From Ignelater luminosus (lineage: Eukaryota; Arthropoda; Insecta; Coleoptera; Elateridae), in assembly GCA_011009095.1 (NCBI GenBank), contig VTPC01000415.1:1-64000 (forward strand): 64,000 bases of DNA. The letters are read 5' to 3'. The notes under the pieces were generated by a model, which saw only the letters and a program-made list of their open reading frames with translations, was not told where the DNA came from and searched no databases. The translations under genes were made by a program, and so were the position numbers. Positions 46,148 to 58,803 of the stretch are shown here, in pieces; position 1 is the first letter of the stretch; the number at the start of each line of letters is the position of its first letter.

Positions 46148-47033
46148 TATTTAATTAACAAATACCTATTTTATTTAGAATTTTGTATCTTATTATTTCT
46201 TTATTATCACTCTGCCCCAAGTTTGCATTATACTTTTCTAAATATCCTAGTTTTAATACGTAAGAATACACATTGCTTATTATTTGGATGGTCATAATCA
46301 ATCATAATCCATAATAAAACAAGTTAATCAGGATATAAAGTAATTCGAAAGCTAAGATGCATGCATTTTTTTATATACCATTACCCTTTTTTAATAAATG
46401 TTTTTGGCGAGCGTCAGCAATCGTTTACTATTTCATGATATCAGCGAACTTGGGTCATCACATTTTGCGTATTAATTAAGTGATTACGAACTGCATTTAA
46501 TCAAAAAATCCCGAATTTTAAAAATTTGTTGCTTTTCAACCAGAAAGAATGCGGAACTTATATTTTCACTACTAATTAACATTTTTAATTAGTTGTGGCA
46601 TCACAAATCTTGTTTCAAAATTCGAGTTTACAAGGATCTATACGCTGCATGCCTTTCCATTGCTGGTCCGTGTCACCCAATCATGATTTTCTTGTTTTAT
46701 TTACATTCCTAATATATATTTATTTATAATAAATATTTAATATCGATAGCCCAATGACAACATCTCGTATAAGTGAAAAATATCAAATTTTACAGGAAAC
46801 AATAAAATGTATTTTGTGCCAATAGTATTGCATTTTTTTGTATTTCATTTTAACGTAAATCATTAAGAGAGGTCATATTTACATAAAAAACTACATTTTT
46901 AAAATTAACTATTTTAAAAATTTAGATACGGCATATTACCTCTAAAATTACAAAAAAGATAAAGCAGATACGGCTTTTTAAATTAAACGTTTAAAATAGA
47001 AATGTATTGATTGAATTAAATAAATTTTTGTAT

Positions 47034-47274
47034 CTAGTTCACGAACGGCTGGGCCGATCTTAATTTTCTTTGATGTAAAAGATTGAGAATTTTATACCTT
47101 TTAAAGTGATATATCACACATGGGGTAGTATCATTTAAAATTTTGGAGTGGGTTGTTGGGGGGAGAGAGTGAAAGTTTTCCAACTGATTAGCATAGGTTA
47201 TTGAATGTCCCCCTCCAAAACTTTTACTAATTAAAGAGTTATTCAAGGTGAAAAGTTTTCAAATGAAAGCCCTG
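47034..47274. mobile_element. Family E element, short copy (inverse orientation)
   Basis: The reverse complement matches 23219-23500: CAGGGCTTTCATTTGAAAAC end, AATAACTCTTTAATTAGT, GGAGGGGGACATTCAATAAC and GCCGTTCGTGAACTAGA. TA at 47275-47276 follows the terminus. The other end is missing. Confidence 0.75.
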
Positions 47275-47640
47275 TACATCTGTAGATGGTTTATAAATAA
47301 TTATTGTGAAAACTTTAAACAACATTAATGTTTTTCGCATTTGGACGCAAACATTATTATAGTTATACGTAAATATAGCCTGTGAATTATTTGTTTACGA
47401 TTTCTGTGTTTACAAGTATGCTCCAAACCGTTCAGAAAATTATACAATTGGGGCGCGTACGAATTATTTACTCTACTCCGATTAATCTTCGTGGATAAAC
47501 ACTCTAATGTTCTTTTTATTTCTAAACGGACCCCCAGCCCCCCAGCTTTACAGTGTCGTCACAGCACCTTGTTCAGTTGTTACCTTATTAACCGCACTTG
47601 CTATTTCTGAACGAACTCCATTACCTCTGTCAACATTATA

Positions 47641-48438
47641 GAGGGTGTCTTCAAAAGGTTGGAACATGGCTTAACTGCAGACTGCTGGGATAAAAATAAG
47701 AATATCTAACCCAACTTACCTATATCCAAAATCGTCTCGTTAAGTTGGTACGAGTCGTCAAAGTTTTTTGAAAAAAAATATTAATTTTGCGTATAAAAAT
47801 AGTAGGCTTTGATCGATTTTTATAATTTTTAGTATGGCATGTTTTGTGACTATAAGTCACGTTTCGAGATGGTTTTGGTCTTCATCAATAAGTTGTAAGT
47901 GTATTAAACAAACATGCCGCAGTACAAATTTGTTGATAACTTTTTAGTGCCTAGGCTGAAAACTTTTAATTTTTTTTTCCAAAAAGATACTTTCTTTAGA
48001 AACATTTTTTGTATCTTTGTAACCTTAAGGTTTATCCGCAAAAAAATAAAATCTGATCTGATCATGCTTTTTTGGTAGGAATAATCTAGAAATAATCTAG
48101 TTAGGTCAGAATACCTATCTTAAAAGGGCAAATCAGTATCATTTATTTGTTACATGTCAAAATGACAGAAGTTTAGTGCGATAAAAATTAAGTAATTAGT
48201 TTAGCATTTTTTTTTGTTGTAATTTTAGACTAGTTATTAGGTACTAATAAACTTTTCATTACATGCGATGTCATAATCTCAAGCGTTATCAAACATTACA
48301 AAGATACAAAAAAATGTTTCTAAAGAAAATATCTTTTTGGAAATAACAATTGAAAGTTCTTAGCCTAGGCACTAAAAAGTTATCAACAAATTTGTACTGC
48401 GACATTATTGTTTAATACACTTACAACTTACAACCCTG
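47641..48438. mobile_element. Foldback element family B, copy 2
   Basis: Very similar to 8192-8920 in the same orientation, including GTTTCGAGATGGTTTTGGTC and GCCTAGGCTGAAAAC. The outer part of the right arm is deleted; only CCCTG remains before TA at 48439-48440. Confidence 0.88.
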
Positions 48439-48444
48439 TATATA

Positions 48445-48982
48445 CAAGGTGTTTTATTAATAATTGGAAATATTTTAACTGTAGAATCCGGAGCTCAAAA
48501 TATTAAGATTTAACCCAAATCACTTAGATAAAATGTGGCAATCCTATGACCCAAAAACACCGACATAATTAATACACATTAAAATCAAAATAACTGTGCC
48601 GTTTCATTCTCAACTTTAAATATCTCAAAAAATAATGACTATATCGCTATGAATGAAGAGTATGTTATTTACATAGAAAGTATTGGAGAATCAAAAAATT
48701 GTGCTAAAATGGCCCCTATCGTACGCCTCTGGTAGTAGCCAGAAACAATTGTTTAACATAATTTAGTAGGGTGTACAGTACCTACACTTCCTGCCAAGTA
48801 TGACAAGGTTACGTCAAATAGTTTTAAAGTACTGGGTACAAATAATTTTTAAATTTTTAAATAAAACACCCTGTAGCTCAGTAAGGAGCCACATTTTATC
48901 TAAGTGATTTGGGTTGAATCTTAATATTTTGAGCTCAGGATTCTACAGTTAAAATATTTCCAGTTATTAATAAAGCATCCTG
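48445..48982. mobile_element. TA-flanked element with about 100-bp inverted arms
   Basis: TA at 48443-48444 and 48983-48984. The left arm CAAGGTGTTTTATTAATAA and the inverted right arm CAGGATGCTTTATTAATAA run together through ATATTTTAACTGTAGAATCC, GAGCTCAAAATATTAAGAT and CAAATCACTTAGATAAAATG. Non-coding. It stands only a few bases from the family B copy. Confidence 0.9.
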
Positions 48983-49157
48983 TATAATACAATTTGGTAC
49001 TTACGGTACTTACAACAATTGGGAATTATGCCTAATAGTAATTAACACATGTTTCACATGGTGCTCATTTTTTCCAATATATAAATTCAAAACAGTGCAA
49101 AATAGTTACCGGTTTTTATAGGTTATAATAATTGAAGTCGTACAAAGTATTTCAGAA

Positions 49158-52100
49158 ATGGATAGAAGCTTTCATAGTCCATTACTTTCTAGTAAAAGCC
49201 CATTTTCACCAAGATCTCGTCAACATTTATCTGCAAAACGGCTTAGTTCAGTTGTACCGTCAGCTTTTAGGAAATCTTCGTGAGTATGCCAACTTCTGTT
49301 TCTTACATATTTAAATAAAGTACTACTACTGAATATTCCTATATTGCAGCCGTTTAAGCGTTTCAGGAAAATCTGCCCAATCAATTCAAGTTATTCTTAA
49401 ATCACCTTACAATGCTGTTGAACGATTTGGACAGCCGTTACCAGTTTTAATAACAGAAGCATTGACATTTGCTGATAGTAAATATAGTGTTGTTTAGAAC
49501 GATATTTGTTCCTAAGTTTTTCTATTTTGCTAGGAAATGTTGTTGTGTCAGCACGTATATCAGAGTGTGGATATGCTTGGGTGGTTTGTGGTCGAAGGCT
49601 ACTTATATGGCAATATAGACAAGCTATTCAGTATAACACACCTCAGAGAAAACAGATTTTAAGTAGTCAGTGCTTTGAATTACAATTACCTCAAAGTGAT
49701 TTAGCTCATAGAGCAGAACTTGTATCTGTATTTATATCCAGTGCTTCTCATTCTCCATCATGTATTGCAGTTTCACCTGAAGGTAAATGTATCAATTATA
49801 AATTACACATAATAAAAGGCATTTTATGGTTTTTTTTTTTCACAAAGGTGTTGTAAGATATTGGCCAGCAGTTACACACGAAGGTGTTTCTGTAGAACAA
49901 GTAGTAGATTTACAGGGGCAAGAATGTGACAGTTTAACTGATATTGGTGAAATGGGTTGCATTTTGGCAACTACTACCTGTTCAGTCGTATTAGTACAGC
50001 CACATTTATCTACAGGTAGACATTCTTTAAGTTGTCACACACTGCGAACACCAACAGGTTGGTTAGGTGGAATCAGTAAGAAAATGTCATCATTTATATT
50101 TGGCCCGATGTCTTCAGAACAGTCTGCTGAAACTGTAAGACAACTTGTATTATGAGTTCTAATTGCAATTTATATTTTTGTAATAATTTTAGCGTTTAGT
50201 GCGAGTATTAAGTGTACAAGAAAATGAACATACATGGATAGTGTATGTCTTAGCAGGTCATTCACTCCAAAAATGGAAGATGTCACCTTATGAATCAGAG
50301 CAATTAATTTTTGTAACTGAATTGAATCGATTCGTACGTGATGGTTTTCATTCAACAGTTTGGGAGAATTGTGGAGGAGATCAAACTGAGACAGATACTT
50401 GGCTTTTAGATATACAGTCAGATAAGGACAACATTATACTATTAGCTGCGGCTGTTAATATGCATGTTTCACCACAAGTACATTATGCTTTGATCTCCGT
50501 CCAAACAAACACAACACAAGCACCTAATAATATTAGAGATTTTCTGGTATTAAAAATGAGCGGTTTATACAGAGAGGATAATCCAGCTGACACTTTATCA
50601 TACAGGTTTCTGCTATGTGGAACTTATGCATATTTATATAATCAGAAAAGTATAACAATTATCAAACCTCAGGAAGAACCTGATACATTAGAATTTAGTA
50701 GTTCACAAGATTTCTTACTTGGTATAATGTGTATTATTTGTTCAAGCAGTTTGTATTATTGATCATTTTTTGTAGGGGGTTCTATTTGTGTTAACACTCC
50801 AATATTCTTCTCTCGCAACCATGGTTTAGTATCAGTGTCAAGCAATGATGCAATCGCAGATCTTAATGCTAGTATGGTATCTATTGGTACTCCGTTAGAA
50901 ACTTCCTTTAATGAATGTGTAGCTGGCAATTTAAGTGTTTATAATATGGACGCAGATGAAATATATAATACATACAAAGATACTGTCAATCAATTAAAGG
51001 CTGCATTTATATTTCACATTAAAAATCAACAGGTTAGAATTACAGAAGAAAACTAGTTGAATTGAAATTTTTAATACTTCTTGCATTTTAGTCTGCATGT
51101 AGAGATATTATTCATGAATTATTTTTGTCTGAAGGACAACCAATTTTTGGTGTAGATGCACCTCTGGATAAAGTGGTTATAGAGATATGTCGAGAGCTGC
51201 TCGATGATATTCCAGCAGGTGATCCACGTTGGAGCCATGAAACTCAAGTGGGCGTTGGTAGTTCATATTCAATGCAAGTTTTACATCAATTACAAGATAA
51301 ACAGAAAGCATTGAAATTATTTATACGTTTTTTACATGAGAATGAACTGTGGAATCGATTAGCCGCTGTTACTGTTAGAGATACTGTATTGGCTAGTGTG
51401 AATGTAATAAGTTAGTAATTGATTATTCTATTTATGAAGTATGGTGTTCAAAAAAGAAAAGTGATCAAGTAGACTACGATTTATTTTTGAGGCAATTATA
51501 TCAGCTCTTATTAAAGGGGTAAATTATCAATCTGTCTCAAATGTAATAATACTGGGTGTTCCAACAGTCTGTAAATGCAAACTATGTTAAGTCCAAAATC
51601 TTCATTTTACATATGAGCAATTTGAAAAAACTATTTTGTATATGATATAATGGGACTTAACATGGTTAATTTCATGAGCTGTGATAGAAGTAAACTAGCA
51701 AATGAAAGAAGATTTTTGAGTAACTTAACATTTTTAATCCAATTTTACTAAATTTGAACTTAACATGGTTTACTGCTGAAGTGCAGAAATGGAAACCTTT
51801 ACGTTTTAAAATTAACATACTGACTTTTGGTTTTCTTTAAATGGAGCACCTTATCTATTTTGATATTTTCTTACTACTTGCTTATTGATGTTTACAACAA
51901 TATAGGGTGAAATTGAAATAGTTAGCAAAAATTTATCCACCAACTATACATAAGAAAAGAAATTTTTTTTTAAAAACTCCTTTTTTCCTAGAAAAACGCC
52001 CCTTTTGAAATTCAGGAAGGTCAAGGTAATAAATAATTAAACAGGTCTTTCTCAAATGTGATGCCAAGGTGACAGTTCCAATATTGCCATTTATTTTTTT

Positions 52101-52778
52101 GTACCCATGGCTTATGCTCTATACAGATACAATTTTGTCGTTGGTTAAATTGATAGAATACCTCAATTATTTTACTTNNNNNNNNNNNNNNNNNNNNNNN
52201 NNNNNNNNNNNNNNNNNNNNNNNNNNNNNNNNNNNNNNNNNNNNNNNNNNNNNNNNNNNNNNNNNNNNNNNNNNNNNNNNNNNNNNNNNNNNNNNNNNNN
52301 NNNNNNNNNNNNNNNNNNNNNNNNNNNNNNNNNNNNNNNNNNNNNNNNNNNNNNNNNNNNNNNNNNNNNNNNNNNNNNNNNNNNNNNNNNNNNNNNNNNN
52401 NNNNNNNNNNNNNNNNNNNNNNNNNNNNNNNNNNNNNNNNNNNNNNNNNNNNNNNNNNNNNNNNNNNNNNNNNNNNNNNNNNNNNNNNNNNNNNNNNNNN
52501 NNNNNNNNNNNNNNNNNNNNNNNNNNNNNNNNNNNNNNNNNNNNNNNNNNNNNNNNNNNNNNNNNNNNNNNNNNNNNCGGAGTTCAGACACGGACAAAGT
52601 CCTTGTCTGCTCTTTACTCAACCAATTTTTTTTGCATACTGTACAAAATTTGACAAATCCATATTAATATTATGATTTACTAAATCAATGTTGTTTTCAT
52701 CAAAACTGTAATATAGCTGAGTATCATCAGCATATAAGTGATAGTTACAAAATCTCAGACATATTGGGATGTTAGAAG

Positions 52779-52809
<31 letters not shown>

Positions 52810-55800
52810 AATAATAGAGGTCCAAGGATTGATCCCTGTGGGACTCCACATGTTAATGCCATTTTGTTAGAAAATATTTTTTTATTACAAACTACTTGAG
52901 ACCTTCCTTTTAAATAGCTGGACAAAGCCAATAAAGTGTAAAATACCCAACAAAATATCATGATGAATAGTGTCGAAAGCTTTTGAAAAATCAAGTAAAA
53001 TATGTGTTAAACTTATTTTGTTCTAGAGCTGCAAGTATATCATCTGTTACTTTAAGTAATGCTGTTTCACAGTTGTAACCATTTCTAAACCCAGATTGTA
53101 ATTCCAGTAGAATCTTAAATGCAGAAAGATGTTCTTTTATTTGAGTATACAAAACCTTTTCAAAAACTTTCGACAATACCGGTAATATGCTAATAGGTCT
53201 TAAGTCCGATAAAGTTTCAGTATTAGATTTTTTAGGAAGCAGGTGGACTATAAATATTTTCCAAGAATCGGGAAAAACTAAAGTTTCAATTGCAAAGTTT
53301 ATAATGTGCACAACAGCAGGCATTACAAATCAATAGCAAAGTTTTAACATTGTTAGGGATATTTCATCAATTCCTGCGGCATTGGAGTTTATCTAGTAAA
53401 TTATTTTGATATCTGAATTTGTCAGCTTAAATTCAAATTTTTCAAGTACAGAATCCTTACAATGAGTTCTGTAATAATTAATTAAGGTATTATTAGTTCT
53501 ACAATTATCTTTAGCAGCAGATATAAAAAAGCTATTAATAGTATCAACATTGTTAAAATGATTAGGTAATCCCTCGTTTTCACATTTATGGGTAACGTCT
53601 AAATTGTTTAATTCTTTATAAATATTTGATTTCTTTGTTGTACTTCTAATTTGAAATTCAATGTAAGCTTTTTTTACATTTATCACAGCCCTATTCACTA
53701 GATTTCTTAAGTTTTTGTAATAATTCCAATGGACTATCTGTTTTGTTCTCTTATATCTCGCTGCTGCATCATCATAATCTTAAGATTCTCAGTTAACCAG
53801 GGAGCTTCTTTTTTTGTTATTCTTGCTTCTATTAATGGAGTGTATTTGTCAAGAAGAAAGTAATAATTTTATTATTAAAGAACATTACTTTTTTGTTAGC
53901 ATTCTATAAAAATTGCACCAGTCAATGTTTTACAATTCAAGATTAAATTCAACAATATCAATTTGTTTAAGGTTACGGTAAATGATATTTTTAGAATAAT
54001 TTTTAACAGTTTGACTTTGAATATTTAATTCTGTAGCAAAAACAGCATGCTCCAATACTGTATGATTGTTATCTACTGAAGTAGTATTGATAAGAATTAT
54101 GTCAAATATCAACACATGATCTAAAAGCGTACTAGTTACATCTGTTACTCTGGTAGGTTCGTTTACCACTTGCGAAATATTGAAGAAGCTCAACATCTCT
54201 AAGTATTGTTGAACATCTGGTTTTTGAGAATTTAAAAGATCCAAATTAAAGTCAACTGCGCATATAATTTTATCTGTTATAGTTAACAAATAAGAATAAA
54301 ATATCTCAAATTTGGAAATAAATGCAGAATAATTACGTAGTGAAGTATATAATAACAATTGAAGGGGTGGATGGATAAAGGTGCTATGTGACATTTTTGA
54401 ATTGTGATGTTAGCCTCTTTATTTACACTATTTACGCAAGAATTGTGTTACATAGCACCTTTATGTACTTCATATCTTATACCGGAATTAGTTAACACTT
54501 GACTGACTAGAAAAGGTATACCATAGGTTACTAAAGCACATCATAACATCTTTGTTCACACTGAAATCCCAAAAAACGGAAAAATGTCGCATAGCACCTT
54601 TATCCATCCGCCCCTTCAATTATAAAGTTAACAGATTGATTTACAATTTTTGCTACTAAGCCTTCAAAATTAACAATTAAAATTTATTCTAGAAAGATCC
54701 AAATTATTCTGCAATTCCTGTGACTTAAATAAACTTCCAATCTTTATTATGATGTCACCTCCTTGTAAGCAGGTTTTCTGAAATTGTTGAGGGGTATATA
54801 CCAAAAGGGCTGTGTTTGATTTAAAAATGTTATCAATAGACATGTTTAGGTAGCAGCAACTACCTACCCATTAAATTTTTTCTAACTATTTCGATTTCAC
54901 CTTGTATAGTTGTAACTCTTAATAAAAGAAGGTTTTAGAAACTCCTTTTTACAAAAATGAAGTTTGATCTTTGTTCTTTAAAAACCACTATTGAAGTTTT
55001 AATTGGATGCCTTTATTATATAGGATGAGCAAGTAACAACAATATTGAAATTATTTCTTTTGGGTTTCTTTTCCTTAATAGAACACCCTGTATATTCTAA
55101 AACATATGAATTAAAAACTTCTCTTTATTCATTTCTTGATCATTAAATGTGATATTTTTCTTACAATGTTGAATTCTCCAAATGCTTGACGATTCTCATT
55201 ACTGACCAAAAATCTGGAGAATTCAACATCTAAAAAAAATATGAATTAGAAACATTATCCCTACTTGAACACTGATTTTTTTTGGAATGCATTGTGTATA
55301 CCTTTGATTTCATTTCTTTTTCCCTCTAAAGGTGAATGTTCTGAAAAACTGGTGGCAACAATAAGTTTAAAGAATATTAGTAACAACTCAGTTCTAGAGA
55401 AAGCAATCAATAGAGTAATTAAACAATCTGAAGTAATGTCAGAAAATGGTTTGACAAAGCAGGATGTCTTCTACAGAAAAGTTACTAAAGTGTATCGTGT
55501 ATTTCAAGAGTTGACAAATAATTGTGAGGAAGCAGCACATTCTGATTTGAATCCAGATGAAATTGCCACTCTTATTAGTGATAGTAATGAAATACTTTTG
55601 GTGAGTTCAACTGCACTTAATGGCCTAAAGTGCATATAATACTCTCTAATAATTACAATTTTTTATTTTACCACAAACATGTGTAAAATGCTACTTACTG
55701 CACTGAAAAGTGTGCCTACCTACTTCCCACAGGGCCATAGAAAAATTATTTTAATTGATATCCACATTTTGATTGATTCTCTTGCGTTATAAAAAATCAA

Positions 55801-57400
55801 AAGTTCTGAAAACTTGTAAAGATTCATTGTCATTGTTACCAAGTGTTAGTACTTCTTACATATATTTTGTTGACAATTGCTAGCACTTTCTACCATTTAA
55901 CAAAGTACAGTACTTGTAAAAGTTGATGTTTATTTACAGCCTGTTTTAAAAGAAGTTATACAACATCGCCAACAAAATGTTGACAATTTTTCTCCACATC
56001 CAAACGCTTTATCCCTAGCACCTGATTACCTACCGTGGACAGCAGCTGCAGGTTCAGAAGGATTAAACGATACCTTAATGTTACAAGTAAACATACTTAT
56101 TACATAGGTTTAACATTTAAGAATTGATTGAATTTCAATTCTTAAATTGTTAAATCTTACAATTTGTTACAAAAGTTTATCAATACTTTCTATCATGCCA
56201 TTAATTTAATTCTAGCAAAGATTAACTTGTAATTATGGTGCACGGATAGCTGCTGATAATTTATCAAGAAATATGCTTTATGATCAATTAGTTGGTTTAA
56301 TTGATATTATATTAGATGGTTATAAATCATATTTAGAAAGCATAAAAGGTACTAGCCGTGAAGACATTCTTGTTAAACAATATCAAGTTGACAGACACAA
56401 ACTTATAGTTCCCCTAAGTAAGTAAATCATAACTTATTGTTTTATTTGTATTATTAAAATTGTGTTTCTTTAAGTTATTGATAAAGAATGGGAAAGAGCT
56501 GCAGTATTAGCTGAGAAATATCTAGATTTCGAAGCACTAGTCATCATATGTGAATCATTAAATAATCAGCAACGATTGGATGAATATATGGAACGATTTA
56601 GTGCTGAAGGATTTTCTGAATTCGTTTACTCCTGGTATTTGCAAGAAAATAAGCCTGGGAAACTTATTGATCGGTGTAGAACAGTTACAAAAACCAAAAA
56701 TACCCAGAAGTTGAAAACATTTTTAGCTGATCATCCATCATTATCATGGATTCAAAATATATTTGATAATAAATTTGCAAAAGCTGCCGATATCTTAAGA
56801 GATCTAGCACTGGAAGAAAATGAATTAGTAACTCGACAAAAGACTATGTTTAGTTTGAGCAAGTTAGCTAAATTAGCAGCCCCAGGTATTAATAATGAAA
56901 ATTACATTGATTTTATTGATTCGCGGTTGGAATTAATAGCATTTCAAGAAGACATACCTGATTATGTTCTTCAGCATTATGGATATGATACAATCAAACC
57001 AAAAGTTATACCACCAAAAGATTTAATTCATTTATATACATGTGTAGAATATAAGGAAGCTTGTGAAATTGAATTTAAAAAAGCCTTAGATTTATTAGAG
57101 TACATTGATGATAATGAATTGAAAAATGAATTAGCTTTGAATATATGGCGAGTTGCTATTTTAAGAGATTTGTGGCTTAAGGGGAATATTGATTCTCCTT
57201 TGGAGATTCTGCAGAACACGTTATTTTTTAAATTGGCACAGCTGGCTTTATGCTTAGGAGCAGATCCACAGAATTTACTGCCCTCTTTGGATATATTGAT
57301 GGATACACCAGAACTCTCAGAATTACAAGAGAGTAAGAATTTCCGTTATTTAATTAAAACTGGTTATGAGCATGTACATCAATTACAAATAACTCAATGA
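49158..57400 (+). CDS. Nup133: Nuclear pore complex protein Nup133
   Basis: Scaffold subunit of the Nup107-160 (Y) complex on both faces of the nuclear pore, also linked to kinetochore tethering in animals. Exons: 49158-49279, 49350-49477, 49534-49782, 49848-50134, 50193-50721, 50776-51032, 51092-51410, 55332-55600, 55940-56086, 56216-56417, 56475-57400. Phases agree; 1144 aa, near the roughly 1150 of human and fly. The Ser/Arg-rich start (SKSPFSPRSRQHLSAKRLSS) is followed by the beta-propeller region (about 50-470; GYAWVVCGRRLLIWQYRQ, GVVRYWPAVTHEGVSVEQ) and then the helical C-terminal half (FIRFLHENELWNRLAAVTVR, RFSAEGFSEFVYSWYLQENK, LALCLGADPQNLLPSLDILM). Introns are 50-70 bp except intron 7, which is 3.9 kb with a LINE and a sequence gap. 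The exon 7 donor is the weak AATAA|GTTAGT. Confidence 0.94.
52178..52577. other. Assembly gap (400 N)
   Basis: A run of exactly 400 N. The bases just right of it (52578-52620) do not continue the LINE reading frame and contain a small hairpin (GGACAAAGTCC). Confidence 1.
52618..54355 (-). mobile_element. LINE (CR1/Jockey-like) fragment, EN plus RT
   Basis: Minus strand, 5' to 3'. The endonuclease C-terminal part at 54320-53930 has VDFNLDLLNSQKP, FFNISQVVNEPTRVT and LLDHVL. A linker at 53698-53400 has NVKKAYIEFQIR and NNVDTINSFF. The reverse transcriptase at 53323-52620 has LPKKSNTETLSDLRPISILP, VLSKVFEKVLY, ELQSGFRNGYNCETALLK, GVPQGSILGPLLFTIYI and the catalytic box CNYHLYADDTQLYYSF. Several frame breaks make it inactive. 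The YADDTQLY wording fits CR1/L2/Jockey-type elements, and the exact clade is uncertain. The frame ends near 52620, just before foreign sequence and the gap. Confidence 0.85.
52779..52806. repeat. (TA)14 microsatellite
   Basis: Uninterrupted TA dinucleotides inside the LINE reverse transcriptase. They read as a run of Tyr-Ile codons after LLFTIYI and have probably expanded since insertion. Confidence 0.95.
54356..54622. mobile_element. MITE, 267 bp, within the LINE region
   Basis: The ends TTGAAGGGGTGGATGGATAA and, inverted, TTGAAGGGGCGGATGGATAA continue through AGGTGCTATGTGACATTTTT. A third partial copy of the end (ACATAGCACCTTTATGTA) lies in the middle at 54451-54468. The flanks read CAATT and AATTA, so the duplication is ambiguous. 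Confidence 0.85.
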
Positions 57401-57458
57401 ATTTTATATATTTTTTATAATTGGTTAAGAATTAAGTAGTGTAGATCTGCATTTTTTA

Positions 57459-57464
57459 AATAAA
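57459..57464 (+). terminator. Putative poly(A) signal of Nup133
   Basis: AATAAA 58 bases after the stop codon, followed by a T-rich stretch. Confidence 0.6.
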
Positions 57465-58174
57465 CTTTTTTCATTAGATTTTTTGTTTACCTACTTTTTC
57501 CTTTAGTAGTTAAGCTTAAAATACTGACATGATTATAATCTCTCAAGATTTAGTTGTAGAGTAAGATTGACTTGGGGGACTGGGGGTCTAGAGACTCAAA
57601 ATCACATTTTTTACCAAAATATCTACAAATTCTAAGGCCAAATCAACTGATTGCACTCAATGTTAACTTAAAAACTGTTTTACAAATAATTGCTTTCTTT
57701 TTGAGTGGGTCCATCCTGAACTGTAAAAAGTTTGTGCTAATTTTTTCTACAGTTAACTTCATTTCTGGTATATTTCAATGACCTGAACATCTTTTCCGCA
57801 ATAACTGGTATAATAGATTTAGAAATTGAGGATCTTGTAATTCTAAGTTAAGATACAATAATCTGTGTTCATTAATCATTATTTTTATTATTTTGCAAAT
57901 TTTTATTTTATTTGTATTACTTATGTTAACAAATTACAATAAAACACAATATTCCACTAATGGAATATTATTGTGTTGTAATTTGTTTGTTTTTAGGAAT
58001 TTAGCAGAAATTCATTTTTTTAGGCGTTTTGAGATATTTTATATTCCTTGGCAATTAAACTCAATGACAATAAACTCAATCAAAAAAAAAAGAAGCAAAT
58101 TAAATTATAACCTCAACTCTGTAATACCCTTTTTAATTAATACTATAAGTTTTCGTTATATTACAGTATTTAAA
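57465..58174. other. Spacer between Nup133 and mRpS18A
   Basis: No exon seen. Contains a hairpin at 57929-57986 (listed) and presumably the mRpS18A promoter. Confidence 0.45.
57929..57986. repeat. Near-perfect palindrome, about 27-bp arms
   Basis: AACAAATTACAATAAAACAC and ACAATATTCCA are mirrored by TGGAATATTATTGTG and TTGTAATTTGTT around a CTAA loop, with one or two mismatches. It is located about 190-245 bp before the mRpS18A ATG. Confidence 0.75.
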
Positions 58175-58803
58175 ATGCAGTCGCTATTAAGGTTAAACAC
58201 TAAAATGATAATTAACTCACTAGCAGTGCCACAATATCGATTTTTGTCACTTTCCTCATCACTGCGATTAAAAGAAAGTAAGTAGACTTTTAACTTTTTT
58301 TATTCGATAATTTCGCAGATTTTAACACTTTCATTAGTAGAAATTTTGCTTCACAAATCAAATTTGATTATCTCTAGTTCAGGAGACCCAAGAAGGTAAA
58401 GAATTGGTTATAGAAGGGATTAACGTGCCTTCAGGACGTGAACAATATTTATTAAAAAACCCTTCCACAGCAGCATGTCCGGTGTGTGCGTCAGGTTTAG
58501 ATATTAAACATACTGATGTACTAATCTTAAGTCAGTTTGTAAGGTCAGATGGTTGCATGTTACCAAGACGTATAACAGGCTTATGTAGGACACAACAAAA
58601 ACGAATGTCTTCATTAGTAACAATGGCACAAAAAGCAGGTAGGTAATGCAATAGTTAGCCAAAATTAATTATTAATTAAATGTTATTTCATAGGGTTGAT
58701 GCCCAATTTAAATCCATCATATAGTAAAAATGACCCAAAGAAGAGGTATGGATGGAAGAAATATAATAAATATTTTGATGAATCAACAATTAAATTCAAA
58801 TAA
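58175..58803 (+). CDS. mRpS18A: Mitochondrial ribosomal protein S18A
   Basis: Mitochondrial ribosomal protein of the bS18 family. Exons 58175-58277, 58378-58638 and 58694-58803 with matching phases; 157 aa. The first exon (MQSLLRLNTKMIINSLAVPQ, then Leu/Ser/Arg-rich, no acidic residue until its last codons) looks like a mitochondrial targeting peptide. The S18 core has CPVCASGLDIKHTDVLILSQ, then FVRSDGCMLPRRITGLC and QQKRMSSLVTMAQKAGLMPN, with Cys residues in the zinc-site positions of S18A. The C-terminal KKRYGWKKYNKYFDE is basic and aromatic. An AATAAA overlaps the stop codon (58799-58804), and further AATAAA motifs follow near 58853 and 58907. Length is short for the family, so an unseen 5' exon cannot be fully excluded. 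Confidence 0.9.

Larger units (their letters stand above)
43350..49157. other. Divergent spacer between CD98hc and Nup133
   Basis: 5.8 kb holding both promoters and a chain of mobile elements from 44273 to 48982. I see no gene in 43350-44270, 46150-47030 or 47280-47640. Confidence 0.5.
51901..54907. mobile_element. Composite insertion bounded by about 45-bp inverted repeats
   Basis: TATAGGGTGAAATTGAAATA at 51901 recurs inverted at 54860-54907 (TATACAAGGTGAAATCGAAA), and both continue into GTTAG-AAAAATTTA. They enclose the LINE pieces and the gap, so either a LINE landed in a TIR element or the TIR element carried it. Because of the gap the true length is unknown. Confidence 0.5.
51411..55331 (+). 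other. Nup133 intron 7, repeat-filled
   Basis: It contains an outer inverted-repeat pair (51901/54907), LINE pieces, a MITE, a microsatellite and 400 Ns. 51411-51900 and 54908-55331 hold no exon I can support. Confidence 0.7.

Noticed and set aside
52069-52653. Long open frames across the N run on both strands
   Set aside because: They are produced only by the 400 unknown bases and carry no information.
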